Assembly (NCBI GenBank): GCA_001804805.1
Contig: MHBH01000007.1
Coordinates: 1 to 41,196 of the forward strand
Source: Lentisphaerae bacterium GWF2_49_21
GTDB lineage: Bacteria > Verrucomicrobiota > Lentisphaeria > Victivallales > GWF2-50-93
Direction of reading: 5' to 3'
Length of the DNA: 41,196 nt
The notes beneath the pieces were generated by a model, which did not search any database, was not told where the DNA came from, and saw nothing but the letters and a program-made list of their open reading frames with translations. The position numbers and the translations under genes are program-made. Below are positions 16,829 to 25,657 of the stretch, one piece after another. The first letter of the stretch is position 1. The number at the start of each line of letters is the position of its first letter.

Positions 16829-17305
16829 TCAATCCTTCTTGTTCAAAAAGTTTTTTGCGTTAGGGACAGTATCGCCCGGACTTACTTTATACCATGATTG
16901 CAGAATTTTCCCGTCCTCATCGATTAAAAATGACGAACGAATTATTCCAGTGAATTTCTTGCCCAGGAACGATTTCTCGCCCCAGGTTCCATAAGATTCG
17001 GCAACCTTGTGTTCCGTGTCGCATAGCAGGGGGAATCCGAGATTGAACAAACTGTCAAATCTTTTCTGCCCGGACGGCTTGTCGGGGCTTATGCCGACGA
17101 CATCCACTCCCAGGGATTTGAAATCATCTTTCGCCCGGCTTACGGAGCATGATTGCAATGTGCAGCCGGGAGTGCTCGCCTTCGGATAGAAATAGATCAG
17201 GAGCTTCCTGCCATTGAAATCAGACAGCTTCACCGTTTTGCCATCCTGATCTGAAAGCTCGAAATCAGGTGCCTTGTCGCCAGGTTTCAGATTTGAAACT
17301 GCCAT
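16829..17305 (-). CDS. bcp: Thiol peroxidase, Bcp/PrxQ-type peroxiredoxin
   Basis: A 158-residue cytosolic peroxiredoxin. It has the PrxQ start GDKAPDFELSDQDGKTVKLSDF and the active box STPGCTLQSC, where the first Cys is peroxidatic and the second, five residues on, is the resolving Cys of atypical 2-Cys PrxQ enzymes. It reduces hydroperoxides with thioredoxin as usual donor. Length is normal. GGAAGG lies ahead of the start. The SixA-like gene follows within eight bases on the same strand, an arrangement suggesting one transcript. Confidence 0.95.
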   Translation of the reverse strand: MAVSNLKPGDKAPDFELSDQDGKTVKLSDFNGRKLLIYFYPKASTPGCTLQSCSVSRAKDDFKSLGVDVVGISPDKPSGQKRFDSLFNLGFPLLCDTEHKVAESYGTWGEKSFLGKKFTGIIRSSFLIDEDGKILQSWYKVSPGDTVPNAKNFLNKKD

Positions 17306-17424
17306 TTTCCTTCCCCATTATAAAATTGTCGGACTAAAGTCCAACGTACTTACATTGCTCCAAATTCTTGTCAACCAGGTCTTATCTCTCCGTTTCGCCC
17401 GCTCACCGGTTCTCCGATTCTTTC

Positions 17425-19002
17425 TTATTTCTTTTCTGCGGGCATGTCAGTCCTGAAGGGAACAGCCGGGAGGCCTTCCTTGTTATAAAGATTACAGCCT
17501 TCGGGATTGGTGGCCCAGGCATAGCGGACAGATACAGGCTTCTTGACATCATCGTTCCAGACGATGACGAAATCACCTTCTATCTGGGCCTTCGCCCATA
17601 CGAATTTTTTATCTTCACCGGCTATTGCGAAGGTTTTCAATTCACCGCCCTTCGCCTCAAGCCCGCCGCCGACACTGCTGAATTTAATCCTGACCTTGCC
17701 ACCTTCAACCTTCATCGAGTCATATACCGGTCCTGATGAGACGAAATCCTTTTCTCCATAGGCGACTTTCCTTGCGGCTAACGCAAGCCGCGCCCCGACA
17801 TCCTGCTTGTTTTTCGGATGGATGTTCTTTGCCTCACCAATGTCGATGATGACCGCAAGACCTGTATTCGGCACATTTTTAGCAGTAAGATACTGGGCCT
17901 CCCTCAATTCCGCCCAGCCTGATTCAGAAGGAGCCGGGCTTGCATCCTGATAATTTGCAAGCTGGACTATGAGGAACGGGAAGTCGCCCTGCCCCCATAC
18001 CGTCCGCCAGTCCTTTATCATCGCCGGAAGAAGCGTCCTGTACTGGGGAGCCCTGCCCGCATTGGATTCGCCCTGATACCATATCGCACCTTTTATCGCA
18101 AAGGGAAGAAGGGGATTTATCATACCGTTATAGAGTCTGGCGGGTGCATTCTGGTTATCAGGTCCCATGGGGGGCTGTGGTTTCTTCGGAACTTTCTTTC
18201 CGTTTCCGAGATCATCGCCTTCCTTTTTGCCGGCATAGGTCTTTTCCCATTCCGCCCGGACCTTGTCGTATTTCTCCTTGTTTTCCGGTAAGGATTTGAT
18301 CTGGTCGTTGAATTTCTGGATCAGCGGGGCGAGTTCAGGAGTCGACTCGAGAGTTCCCCAAGTGGTCCAGGCTTCTGCTACAGTGCCGCCCCAGGAGGAA
18401 TTGATCAGGCCCATCGGGACATTGAGCTTCTTGTGGAGCTCCCTGCCGAAAAAATACCCGGCTGCGGAAAATCCCGGAACTGACTTCGGAGAACATGTTT
18501 CCCAGTTCCCCTTGAGTTCCAGGGATGGCTCGGTGCTTGTCTTTCTTGGCACCGTGAACAGGCGGATGTTCGGGTAATTGGCTTCTGCAATCTCCTTCTG
18601 TGCATCCATTGACTTGTCGACAGTCCATTGCATGTTCGACTGTCCAGAACATATCCAGACATCGCCTATCAGAACATTTTCAATTTTCAATTTTTGATTG
18701 CCGTTTGAAGATGAAATCTCCATGATCTGCGGATCTGCTGAAGCTTTCAAGGCATCAAGCTTCACGGACCATTTGCCGTCATTGCCGACCACAGCCTCCT
18801 TCTGTTGTCCTGCAAACGCCACTGCCACCTTATCCCCGGCGTCGGCTGTTCCGCATACCGGGACCGGGATGTCACGCTGGAGGATCATATTGTTGGTGAA
18901 AAGAGGATGGAGCTTGAGGGAGGCGGGGGTGTCGGCGGAAAACAGAGTACTTGAAACTGCAAAAAAGGCGAGCAGGATCCATAGCTTCAATCTCATTTTC
19001 AT
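17425..19002 (-). CDS. Secreted sialate O-acetylesterase
   Basis: A 525-residue exported SGNH-fold esterase. It has a signal peptide (about 1-23), an N-terminal beta domain opening with HPLFTNNMILQRDIPVPVCG, and the nucleophile block ICSGQSNMQW (Ser about 121). Further blocks IWYQGESNAG and a C-terminal IDIGEAKNIHPKNKQ carry the Gly/Asn and His of the SGNH set. It removes acetyl groups from sialic acids or acetylated polysaccharides outside the cytoplasm. The family is abundant in mucus- and algal-polysaccharide degrading PVC bacteria. GGAG precedes the start. No sulfatase or sialidase is adjacent in this window. Confidence 0.93.
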   Translation of the reverse strand: MKMRLKLWILLAFFAVSSTLFSADTPASLKLHPLFTNNMILQRDIPVPVCGTADAGDKVAVAFAGQQKEAVVGNDGKWSVKLDALKASADPQIMEISSSNGNQKLKIENVLIGDVWICSGQSNMQWTVDKSMDAQKEIAEANYPNIRLFTVPRKTSTEPSLELKGNWETCSPKSVPGFSAAGYFFGRELHKKLNVPMGLINSSWGGTVAEAWTTWGTLESTPELAPLIQKFNDQIKSLPENKEKYDKVRAEWEKTYAGKKEGDDLGNGKKVPKKPQPPMGPDNQNAPARLYNGMINPLLPFAIKGAIWYQGESNAGRAPQYRTLLPAMIKDWRTVWGQGDFPFLIVQLANYQDASPAPSESGWAELREAQYLTAKNVPNTGLAVIIDIGEAKNIHPKNKQDVGARLALAARKVAYGEKDFVSSGPVYDSMKVEGGKVRIKFSSVGGGLEAKGGELKTFAIAGEDKKFVWAKAQIEGDFVIVWNDDVKKPVSVRYAWATNPEGCNLYNKEGLPAVPFRTDMPAEKK

Positions 19003-19114
19003 ATAACACTCCGTATGGTTGATGGATTTGAGAATTTCAGATCTGTAAAATATTCCTTTTAAAATTGAATTCCACGTGATAATGTTATAATATTAATTAA
19101 AATAATATCTATGG

Positions 19115-20410
19115 ATGAATGCAATGGACTGGGAAAAAACAAAGCTCATGCTTCGGAACAGGCATCTTCTTGCCGTCATAATATCAGTGGTCCTCATCAT
19201 CAACCTGGGGATCGGATACAACGTCTATTCTGAAACCAAGGAATCTCCTGACGACAGCTATTCGACGATCTACAAGTTCATGTATGTCCTGCAGAAGGTC
19301 AGGAAGGAATACGTCGATTCCGACAAGGTCACATACAAGTCCCTGATCAAAGGCGCCCTGAAGGGAATGCTCCGGGAGCTTGATCCTTTCTGCTCATACA
19401 TGGAGCCTGAAGGCTTCAAGGAGCTGGTTGAGGATACGGAAGGCAGGGAGTTCGGAGGCATAGGCATAGTCGTCACCTTCAGGAACCACGTCCTCGAAGT
19501 GATCGCCCCCATGGAGGACACTCCTGGATTCAAGGCCGGAATAAAGCCCGGAGATCTCATCCTGTCGATCGACGGACAGCCAACTGTCAACATGACCCTC
19601 GACGACTGCGTGAAACTTCTCAAGGGTGAACCAGGAACATCCGTCACAATGACAATCTACCGTGAATCCGAGGACGTCAAGAAGGACGTCACAATCGAAC
19701 GCGCGAACATCGAGATATCAACTGTCAAGGGGACCAAGATCATAGAAGACGGAATCGGCTACCTGAGGATAACCCAGTTCAACATGCCGACGGCTGAAAA
19801 ACTCGACGATGCCCTGAAAAAACTCAAGGATCTGAACATGAAGGCGCTTGTCCTCGACCTGAGGGGGAATCCCGGAGGACTACTGACCTCGGCGGTTGAT
19901 GTGTGCAGCCGTTTCATCGACAACAAGGAGCTGGTCGTCTCCACGGAAGGGCGTCTCTCCGCACAGAACAAGGAGTATCGCTCGCAGAGATGCGACAAGT
20001 ATCTCAATATCAAGATCGGTATCCTTGTTGACGGCAACAGCGCCAGCGCCTCCGAAATCGTCGCGGGCTGCCTGCAGGATCATAAGAAAGCCATTTTGAT
20101 AGGAGACAAGACTTTCGGAAAAGGTTCCGTACAGACCATATACGCCCTCCCGGAAAACGGCGGGGCGATAAGACTGACAACCGCCAAATATTACACCCCA
20201 AGCAGGCGCGTCATACATGAGAACGGAATTGAACCGGATATAAAAATCCCGGTGTCAATGAAGACCATGGACAAGATCTACACCCAGCGCCTGACCTATT
20301 CAGGAGTCGTCAAGCCTGAAGGGGCTAACACGGTAAAAGATGTCCAGCTGGAACGTGCGATCGAAGTCTTGAAAGGCATCTGTCTCTTCAGCAAGGCGAA
20401 CGGGGAATAA
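19115..20410 (+). CDS. Carboxyl-terminal processing peptidase (S41, CtpA-like)
   Basis: A 431-residue periplasmic protease with an N-terminal membrane anchor (about 18-37). Residues 100-185 form a PDZ domain (GIGIVVTFRN, AGIKPGDLILSIDG). The S41 core follows, with VLDLRGNPGGLL, the nucleophile Ser in DGNSASASEIVAG and the catalytic Lys in GDKTFGKGSVQT. It cleaves C-terminal tails of envelope proteins. No good ribosome site is seen before ATG 19115; ATG 19124 is an alternative. An AT-rich stretch just upstream may hold the promoter. It is divergent from the sialate esterase. Confidence 0.95.
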   Translation: MNAMDWEKTKLMLRNRHLLAVIISVVLIINLGIGYNVYSETKESPDDSYSTIYKFMYVLQKVRKEYVDSDKVTYKSLIKGALKGMLRELDPFCSYMEPEGFKELVEDTEGREFGGIGIVVTFRNHVLEVIAPMEDTPGFKAGIKPGDLILSIDGQPTVNMTLDDCVKLLKGEPGTSVTMTIYRESEDVKKDVTIERANIEISTVKGTKIIEDGIGYLRITQFNMPTAEKLDDALKKLKDLNMKALVLDLRGNPGGLLTSAVDVCSRFIDNKELVVSTEGRLSAQNKEYRSQRCDKYLNIKIGILVDGNSASASEIVAGCLQDHKKAILIGDKTFGKGSVQTIYALPENGGAIRLTTAKYYTPSRRVIHENGIEPDIKIPVSMKTMDKIYTQRLTYSGVVKPEGANTVKDVQLERAIEVLKGICLFSKANGE

Positions 20411-20432
20411 TTTTTCCGGAAGGAAAAATTAT
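20407..20432 (+). terminator. Perfect 11-bp hairpin at the S41 gene stop
   Basis: ATAATTTTTCC pairs perfectly with GGAAAAATTAT around a GGAA loop, and the TAA stop codon lies within the 5' arm. There is no long T-run beyond, so efficiency as a terminator is uncertain, though it is the only structure before the GH4 gene. Confidence 0.5.
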
Positions 20433-20500
20433 AACTTTGTATTTTCAGCATATCATCCTATATTTCCCGCTTTCAAACCCAACCAATATAGGAGTTTTAC

Positions 20501-21835
20501 ATGGCTCGTATTGCTTTTATCGGTGCCGGAAGTTTCGGATTCACCAGGACTCTCGTAAAGGACATCCTCACCTTTCCTATTCTAAAGGATTCAACAATCG
20601 TCCTCATGGACATCCATAAGGAGAGGCTCACCTACATAACGAAGGCCGTCAACAAGATCGTCGCCGCAGGCAACTACCCGGCAAAAGTGGAAGCGACCAT
20701 GGACAGGGCAACTGCACTGAAGGGCGCAGACGCCGTAATCTGCACGATCCTCAGCGGCGAAGTCGATGTCTGGCGCTACGACATCGAGATTCCGAAGAAG
20801 TACGGGGTCGACACCAATATCGGCGACACCCGCGGCCCATCCGGCATTTTCAGGGCCCTAAGGACCCTTCCGGTCATGCTCAGCATCTGCAAGGACATCG
20901 AAAGATACTGCCCTAACGCAATATTCCTCAACTATACGAACCCGATGGCGATGCTCTGCCATGGAATGCAGAAGACCTCCAAAGTGACCGTCTCCGGACT
21001 CTGCCACAGCGTCCAGGGCACGGCGGGAATGATTGCAAAGTGGGTCGGCGTACCCTCCGAGGAACTTGACTATGTCTGCGCCGGGATCAACCATCAGGCG
21101 TGGTATCTCAAATTAAAACACAAACACAAGGATCTCTATCCCAAGCTCAACAAGGTCGTCAGGGCGGACAAGAAGATCTACAACGAGGAACAGGTCAGGA
21201 ACGAGATGTTCATCCACCTCGGATATTATGTCACGGAATCAAGCGGACACAATTCCGAATACAATGCCTGGTTCCGCAAGCGCCCCGACCTGATCAAGAA
21301 GTACTGCACCTCCGGCACAGGCTGGAATCCGGGTGAATACGGCTACATCCTCAAGGGATATTCCGAACGCAACAAGAACAGGAAATGGCAGAAGGACATC
21401 GAAGCCTGGCTCAAGAAACCGGATATCGACATCAAGCGCGGACATGAATATGCCGCCTTCATCATCAACGCCTGGATGGGCGGGGATCTCTTCAAGTTCA
21501 ACGGCAACGTGCCGAACAAGGGACTGATAACAAACCTCCCGTATGACGCCTGCGTCGAAGTTCCAGTTGTAGCTGGCAGAAACAAGCTTGATTCAGTACA
21601 TGTCGGTGCGCTTCCTCCGCAGCTCGCGGCGCTCAACAACATCAGCGTGGCGATAGAGAACATGACGGTCGACGCCTCCCTGACAGGCAATGCTGAAATG
21701 GTGTATCATGCGATCGCATATGATCCGCTCACTTCGGCAGTTCTCTCTCTCTCGGAAATCCGCAAGATGGTCCAGGAGATGCTATACAAGAACAAGGCTT
21801 ATCTGCCTCAGTTCAGGAATCTGAAGATTTCCTGA
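20501..21835 (+). CDS. Glycoside hydrolase family 4 enzyme (alpha-galactosidase/glucuronidase type)
   Basis: A 444-residue GH4 enzyme. It has an N-terminal NAD-binding motif [13 protein letters not shown], the YTNPM motif, the metal-ligand Cys in GLCHSVQG and the His in INHQAWYLK, then a [10 protein letters not shown] block. GH4 enzymes cleave alpha- or beta-glycosides by an NAD- and Mn-dependent redox-elimination mechanism; this sequence looks closest to MelA-type alpha-galactosidases, but galacturonase and glucuronidase members share the motifs. AGGAG precedes the start. A strong terminator follows. Confidence 0.93.
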   Translation: MARIAFIGAGSFGFTRTLVKDILTFPILKDSTIVLMDIHKERLTYITKAVNKIVAAGNYPAKVEATMDRATALKGADAVICTILSGEVDVWRYDIEIPKKYGVDTNIGDTRGPSGIFRALRTLPVMLSICKDIERYCPNAIFLNYTNPMAMLCHGMQKTSKVTVSGLCHSVQGTAGMIAKWVGVPSEELDYVCAGINHQAWYLKLKHKHKDLYPKLNKVVRADKKIYNEEQVRNEMFIHLGYYVTESSGHNSEYNAWFRKRPDLIKKYCTSGTGWNPGEYGYILKGYSERNKNRKWQKDIEAWLKKPDIDIKRGHEYAAFIINAWMGGDLFKFNGNVPNKGLITNLPYDACVEVPVVAGRNKLDSVHVGALPPQLAALNNISVAIENMTVDASLTGNAEMVYHAIAYDPLTSAVLSLSEIRKMVQEMLYKNKAYLPQFRNLKIS

Positions 21836-21841
21836 AGTCAG

Positions 21842-21908
21842 ACAGGCTTTTAGCCTGTTATTTTATTGAAGAAAAACACGGCAGCCCTGAAAAGCTGCCG
21901 TGTTTTTT
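21842..21908 (+). terminator. Tandem rho-independent terminators after the GH4 gene
   Basis: A first stem ACAGGCT/AGCCTGT (21842-21858) is followed by a T-rich stretch. A second, stronger stem of 13 bp (AAAACACGGCAGC at 21873-21885 with its complement at 21894-21906, 8-base loop) ends in a T-run. The A-run on the other side would let the second act in both directions. Confidence 0.88.
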
Positions 21909-22008
21909 GATAGAGTAGAAGAACATCCCTCACGGGATTAATCCTCCTACGCTAAGAAGCTACGAAGGACATGCTACTAACTTGTTCCCGAATCCTTGAA
22001 ATATGTTT

Positions 22009-22071
22009 GTAGTTAAGCCATTATTGGCTGTTTTTATAAAGCAAAGAGACACGCAAGAATGCGTTAACTAC
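22009..22071. repeat. BIME-like pair of REP hairpins (copy 1)
   Basis: Two REP units face each other. The first is GTAGTTAA followed by the stem-loop AGCCA-TTAT-TGGCT (overlapping the last A). The second, inverted, is GTAGTTAA with ACGCA-TTCT-TGCGT. The conserved GTAG next to a short hairpin is what REP-associated transposases recognise. Two further copies flank the transposase gene at 24939. It lies between the GH4 and pseudopilin genes, where both transcripts end. Confidence 0.85.
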
Positions 22072-22107
22072 AAACGAATACCTACCTATGGAAAGCGAAT
22101 TAGGTTT

Positions 22108-22617
22108 TTACTTTGGAGAATTAACTTCCTTTGCCGCCTTAGCAGCCTTATCCAGCCAGTCCTTCCCTTTGAATCCCTGGACGCCACCATCACTATAGAG
22201 AGCATTTCCAAAGTCTTTATGATTATCTGGCTTGTCCCACATCAGCAGCTGAATTGGCGACTCCTCGGTCAATCCACCCTTATAGCAATAGTCCGTAACT
22301 TCCTCGGTCACCTGGCTTCCGTCCGGAATATGACGCTTTTCCACGCTGGGGCAGGCAAACATACGAATGTTCTCGAGATAACCACCGCTCCTTAACATCT
22401 CCAATCCCTTTGCATTGTCATAGGGAGGTAAGTTCCCCTTGTATTCCATGCTATACATCCTGATGGCAAATCCAATGCCCCTGAGATTGCTGAGACAGCT
22501 TTCTCGCCTTGCTTCTCCTCGTGCCTTAAATAAAGCAATTAATAATGCTAACGCAGATATGACAATAAGAATCCCTGTAAATAATACTATTGCCCATTTT
22601 CTTTTTGTCATCTTCAT
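22108..22617 (-). CDS. Pseudopilin-like protein (H-X9-DG relative)
   Basis: A 169-residue protein with one N-terminal transmembrane helix (about 9-30) followed by CLSNLRGIGFAIRMYSMEYKGNLPP. That block is the characteristic start of the type II secretion G-like / DUF1559-related proteins that are hugely expanded in Planctomycetes and Lentisphaerae. A YSDGGVQGF segment near the C-terminus corresponds to the DG of the H-X9-DG signature. The usual prepilin peptidase motif GFTLIE is absent, so processing as a pilin is doubtful. It follows sppA on the same strand with a 53-base gap. Function unknown. Confidence 0.7.
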   Translation of the reverse strand: MKMTKRKWAIVLFTGILIVISALALLIALFKARGEARRESCLSNLRGIGFAIRMYSMEYKGNLPPYDNAKGLEMLRSGGYLENIRMFACPSVEKRHIPDGSQVTEEVTDYCYKGGLTEESPIQLLMWDKPDNHKDFGNALYSDGGVQGFKGKDWLDKAAKAAKEVNSPK

Positions 22618-22670
22618 TGGATTCTATTTCATCATTCAATGTTCAAAGTTGGATGTTCGATGTTCCGGTC

Positions 22671-23663
22671 TTATTTATCCATCAGCGCGCCCGGCCAGAC
22701 ATAGTAGAAGCCCGTCTTCATGTTACCGAGCGTGCTCAGGACACCAAGATTGACGAGTGAGGCATTCCCGCCCGCGCTGGTCTTTGATGTATTGTAGATA
22801 TTGTCATTAGGATAGTTCTTCCTCCTATATGCAATGACTTTTGAATTTTCATCCAGCCCTGATTCGCTGATGCAGAGATTGATGGCCGCGTCCGGATAGC
22901 ATATTCCGTCGATCAAGCCCACATTAAGAGCATCTTCGGCAAGGAAAACCCTGGCTGTTTTTATTTTATTGAGGTTTTCCGGACTGATCTTCCTGTGCTT
23001 CTGGACAAGTGAATAGAAGTGGTTGTTGAGGCCGTTGATGATCGTCTGGAAGATCTCCTCCTCCTCCTTTGTATCCTTCCTGAAAGGAGAGCCCATGTCT
23101 TTGTTCTCGCCGGATTTGCTGACATTCATGGATACTCCTATCTTCTCGCACAATCCGTCGAGTTTCGGCCTGATGAAAACAACTCCTATCGAGCCCGTAA
23201 CCGCGGTCGGCTGTGCAGTTATCTTGTCGGCGGGAAGAGAAACCATATAGCCGCCGGAAGCCGCGATGTCCATCATGTGGACATACACCTTGCATCCGGT
23301 CTTCTGCTTGTAGTTCATTATCTCGTGGTAGATGATGTCGGAGGCCGTCGCGGTTCCTCCGGGTGAGTTGACCTTCAGGAAAACAGCCTTTATCCTGCTG
23401 TCCTCGGCGGCCAGCTTCAGCTGGGCGACGGTATCCTCGACCATGCTCGATGTATCCCTTACAAAGTCAAAGCCCTCCTGATTAGAAATAAAGCCGTCAA
23501 TATTCACCAGAAGGATCTTGGAGCTTGACGTGCCGGGCTGGACCGTCCGTTCCTCGAGAGGGTCGGTCTTGTCCACAAGGAAATCCAGCTTCACTGTTGC
23601 GCATCCGGATAAGAAAAGGAGGCCAATCGTGCAAACAACTCCAAACTTAATAAGATTTTTCAT
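22671..23663 (-). CDS. sppA: Signal peptide peptidase SppA-type S49 protease, lipoprotein
   Basis: A 330-residue single-domain S49 protease with an N-terminal lipobox (LFLSGC, Cys about 21), so it is anchored as a lipoprotein rather than by a helix. Motifs are VNSPGGTATASD, the nucleophile Ser in DIAASGGYMVSLPADKI and the GSIGV segment. It degrades residual signal peptides and membrane fragments in the periplasm. The single-domain length resembles Bacillus SppA rather than the double-length E. coli enzyme; such enzymes use a Ser-Lys dyad and assemble as octamers. CAGGAG lies before the start. Confidence 0.9.
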   Translation of the reverse strand: MKNLIKFGVVCTIGLLFLSGCATVKLDFLVDKTDPLEERTVQPGTSSSKILLVNIDGFISNQEGFDFVRDTSSMVEDTVAQLKLAAEDSRIKAVFLKVNSPGGTATASDIIYHEIMNYKQKTGCKVYVHMMDIAASGGYMVSLPADKITAQPTAVTGSIGVVFIRPKLDGLCEKIGVSMNVSKSGENKDMGSPFRKDTKEEEEIFQTIINGLNNHFYSLVQKHRKISPENLNKIKTARVFLAEDALNVGLIDGICYPDAAINLCISESGLDENSKVIAYRRKNYPNDNIYNTSKTSAGGNASLVNLGVLSTLGNMKTGFYYVWPGALMDK

Positions 23664-23814
23664 AAACTGCTCCTGCTGTTTTGAAAAATCTTATCATGCC
23701 AAACTTTTTTTTCAAATTCATGTTGTTCCTATCTTTCCAGCAGGGTTGATTCGTGCTATACTACCCCTCTTTCAAAAGACACAGGATAATTTAAATATCA
23801 TAACGGAGGAATAA

Positions 23815-24768
23815 ATGATTGTCTCAACGGCACAATTGTTCAAGGTGGCCTACGGGAAGTTCGCCATCGGCGCCTACAACATCAACAATCTGGAACAGAC
23901 CATGGGGCTTTTCAAGGGAAACCTTGATTCACAGGCGCCGTTCATCATCCAGATCTCGAAGGGCGCTCGCGACTACACCAACAAGCTCATGCTCGAAGGC
24001 ATCATCCGCTCCGCGGAAAAAGTATTCCCAGACGCCGTCTTCGCTGTACATCTCGACCACGGCGATGAAGCCACATGCGTCGACTGCATCAACAGCGGAT
24101 TCTACAGCTCAGTCATGATCGACGCCAGCCATGAGCCCCTGAAGGAAAATGCCGCCGCCACACGCAGAGTCGTCGATCTGGCGCACAAAAAAGGAATTTC
24201 TGTGGAAGCGGAACTAGGTCAGCTCGGCGGTGTTGAAGAACATGTCCAGGTGGACGAAGCAAACGCCAAGCTCACAAATCCCGCGGAAGCCCAGGAGTTC
24301 GTCAAGCTTTCCGGCTGCGACAGCCTCGCATGCGCGATCGGCACAAGCCATGGCGCCTTCAAGTTCACAGGATCCCAGGGACTTCATTTCGACGTCCTTG
24401 AAAGAATCCAGAAGCTCCTCCCCAACTTCCCTCTCGTAATGCACGGTTCCAGCTCGGTTCCGCAGGAGGAAGTCGCGAGGATCAACAAGGCCGGCGGTGA
24501 TCTCAAGGGCGCAAAGGGCGTCGACGAGAACCAGTTCGAAAAAGCCTCCAAGCTCGGTGTCACCAAGATCAACATCGACACCGACGGACGTCTCGTATGG
24601 ACACGCGTCCACCGCGAATACTTCCGCGACAACCCTGAAAAGTTCGACCTCCGTCCTCCGGGCAAGATCTTCATGGCCGAATACGCCAAGTTCATCGCCC
24701 ACAAGAACGTCAAACTCGGTTCGGCAGGAACTCTTCCTGAAGTGAAGAAAGTCCTGGGAATCAAGTAA
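23815..24768 (+). CDS. fba: Class II fructose-bisphosphate aldolase
   Basis: A 317-residue zinc-dependent aldolase that interconverts fructose-1,6-bisphosphate with dihydroxyacetone phosphate and glyceraldehyde-3-phosphate. Metal and catalytic motifs are in order: VHLDHGDE, EAELGQLGG, GTSHGAFKF, LVMHGSSSVP and KINIDTDGR. GGAGGA lies seven bases before the ATG. A TATACT box (23757-23762) sits upstream but has only a weak -35 partner. The gene is followed by a strong terminator and so is monocistronic. Related tagatose-bisphosphate aldolases share the fold; FBA is the more likely reading. Confidence 0.95.
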   Translation: MIVSTAQLFKVAYGKFAIGAYNINNLEQTMGLFKGNLDSQAPFIIQISKGARDYTNKLMLEGIIRSAEKVFPDAVFAVHLDHGDEATCVDCINSGFYSSVMIDASHEPLKENAAATRRVVDLAHKKGISVEAELGQLGGVEEHVQVDEANAKLTNPAEAQEFVKLSGCDSLACAIGTSHGAFKFTGSQGLHFDVLERIQKLLPNFPLVMHGSSSVPQEEVARINKAGGDLKGAKGVDENQFEKASKLGVTKINIDTDGRLVWTRVHREYFRDNPEKFDLRPPGKIFMAEYAKFIAHKNVKLGSAGTLPEVKKVLGIK

Positions 24769-24782
24769 GAAGCTTTGAAATG

Positions 24783-24820
24783 AAAAGCCCGGCCGCGAAA
24801 TCCGCAGCCGGGCTTTTTTA
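24783..24820 (+). terminator. Rho-independent terminator of fba
   Basis: AAAAGCCCGGC (24783-24793) and GCCGGGCTTTTTT (24807-24819) form a GC-rich 7-bp core stem extended by A-T pairs, with a T-run on the 3' side. It is placed about 15 bases after the aldolase stop. Confidence 0.92.
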
Positions 24821-24864
24821 TTTGGAGAATCATTACTTTAATTATCCTGCAACGTATCATGCTT

Positions 24865-24928
24865 GTAGTTAACGCATTATTGCGTGTTCTTATCTCTTGA
24901 AAACCACAGCCAATAATGGCTTAACTAC
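24865..24928. repeat. BIME-like pair of REP hairpins (copy 2, downstream of the RAYT gene)
   Basis: Same composition as copy 1 but in swapped order: GTAGTTAA plus ACGCA-TTAT-TGCGT first, then the inverted unit with AGCCA/TGGCT ending in CTAC at 24928. It lies 10 bases beyond the 3' end of the REP-associated transposase gene. Confidence 0.88.
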
Positions 24929-24938
24929 GAACCCAAAT

Positions 24939-25532
24939 TCACCAATCCCAGCCTTTCCCATAATCATTCAAAGGATAGCTGTTCCATATTTCAACAAGCT
25001 TATTCCTGCCTAAAGATTCAAGATGGTCGTGAATGCTTGAGCATGCCCATTGATCCGCCTTTTTCACATAGCCATGTTTTACCGGATTTGAATTAATATA
25101 ATTTACGGTTGCCCAGAAATGTGATTCGTTCCTTATGGCCCTGTCAGAAAACCTGTGCCATACTTTTCTTCCTGGAATTGAATCTTCCCTATTCCACTGG
25201 ATAGAGGTCCCCCTATGTAACTTTGACAATGAATTTGAAAATTCCCCCATCTCAGTTTTTACCAGAAGATGATAGTGATTGCTTAAAACACAGCAGCAAT
25301 AAACTTCAGAATTAGTACTCTTGCATAATGCTAAAATCTTTTTCTGGAACTCTTTCCTTCTCGATTCTCTCTCCAATACATGTTTATGCTCATAATTAGC
25401 TGCTGTTACAAGATATGTCTTCGCAGTTCCATCAATGAGATGAAAAGGCTGATGAAGTGGAAGTTCGTTGATTCTTCTAGTTTTAACAACGTCTTCCCTC
25501 TGTTGCTCCGTCATCTTGCGATAATTGTACAT
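24939..25532 (-). CDS. REP-associated tyrosine transposase (RAYT, Y1/HUH family)
   Basis: A 197-residue single-strand DNA transposase of the TnpA-REP family. It has the HUH motif His86-Tyr-His88 in SNHYHLLVK and a downstream helix ATVNYINSNPVKHG whose Tyr145 is the expected nucleophile. RAYTs bind GTAG-hairpin REP sequences and cut next to them; they are domesticated rather than self-mobile. The start at 25532 is chosen because GGAAGAGGGGGT lies right upstream; the frame extends to 25550. Matching REP pairs flank the gene at 24865-24928 and 25564-25623, with others at 22009 and 30729, so the gene and its targets form a complete local set. Confidence 0.92.
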   Translation of the reverse strand: MYNYRKMTEQQREDVVKTRRINELPLHQPFHLIDGTAKTYLVTAANYEHKHVLERESRRKEFQKKILALCKSTNSEVYCCCVLSNHYHLLVKTEMGEFSNSLSKLHRGTSIQWNREDSIPGRKVWHRFSDRAIRNESHFWATVNYINSNPVKHGYVKKADQWACSSIHDHLESLGRNKLVEIWNSYPLNDYGKGWDW

Positions 25533-25563
25533 ACCCCCTCTTCCTATCACGTCTTTTGTGCTG

Positions 25564-25623
25564 GTAGTTAAGCCATTATTGGCTGTTCTTAATTTAATTC
25601 ACACGCAAGAATGCGTTAACTAC
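25564..25623. repeat. BIME-like pair of REP hairpins (copy 3, upstream of the RAYT gene)
   Basis: GTAGTTAA with AGCCA-TTAT-TGGCT, then inverted ACGCA/TGCGT ending TTAACTAC at 25623. It matches copy 1 in order and most of the sequence. It overlaps the likely promoter region of the transposase gene, which would allow self-regulation. Confidence 0.88.
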
Positions 25624-25657
25624 AAGCTTAAAAAACTCTTTTTGGGATAACAGCATC

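Noticed and set aside
24865-25623. Insertion sequence with terminal inverted repeats around the Y1 transposase
   Set aside because: The flanking units are REP pairs that also occur without the transposase at 22009 and 30729, so they are target repeats rather than IS ends.
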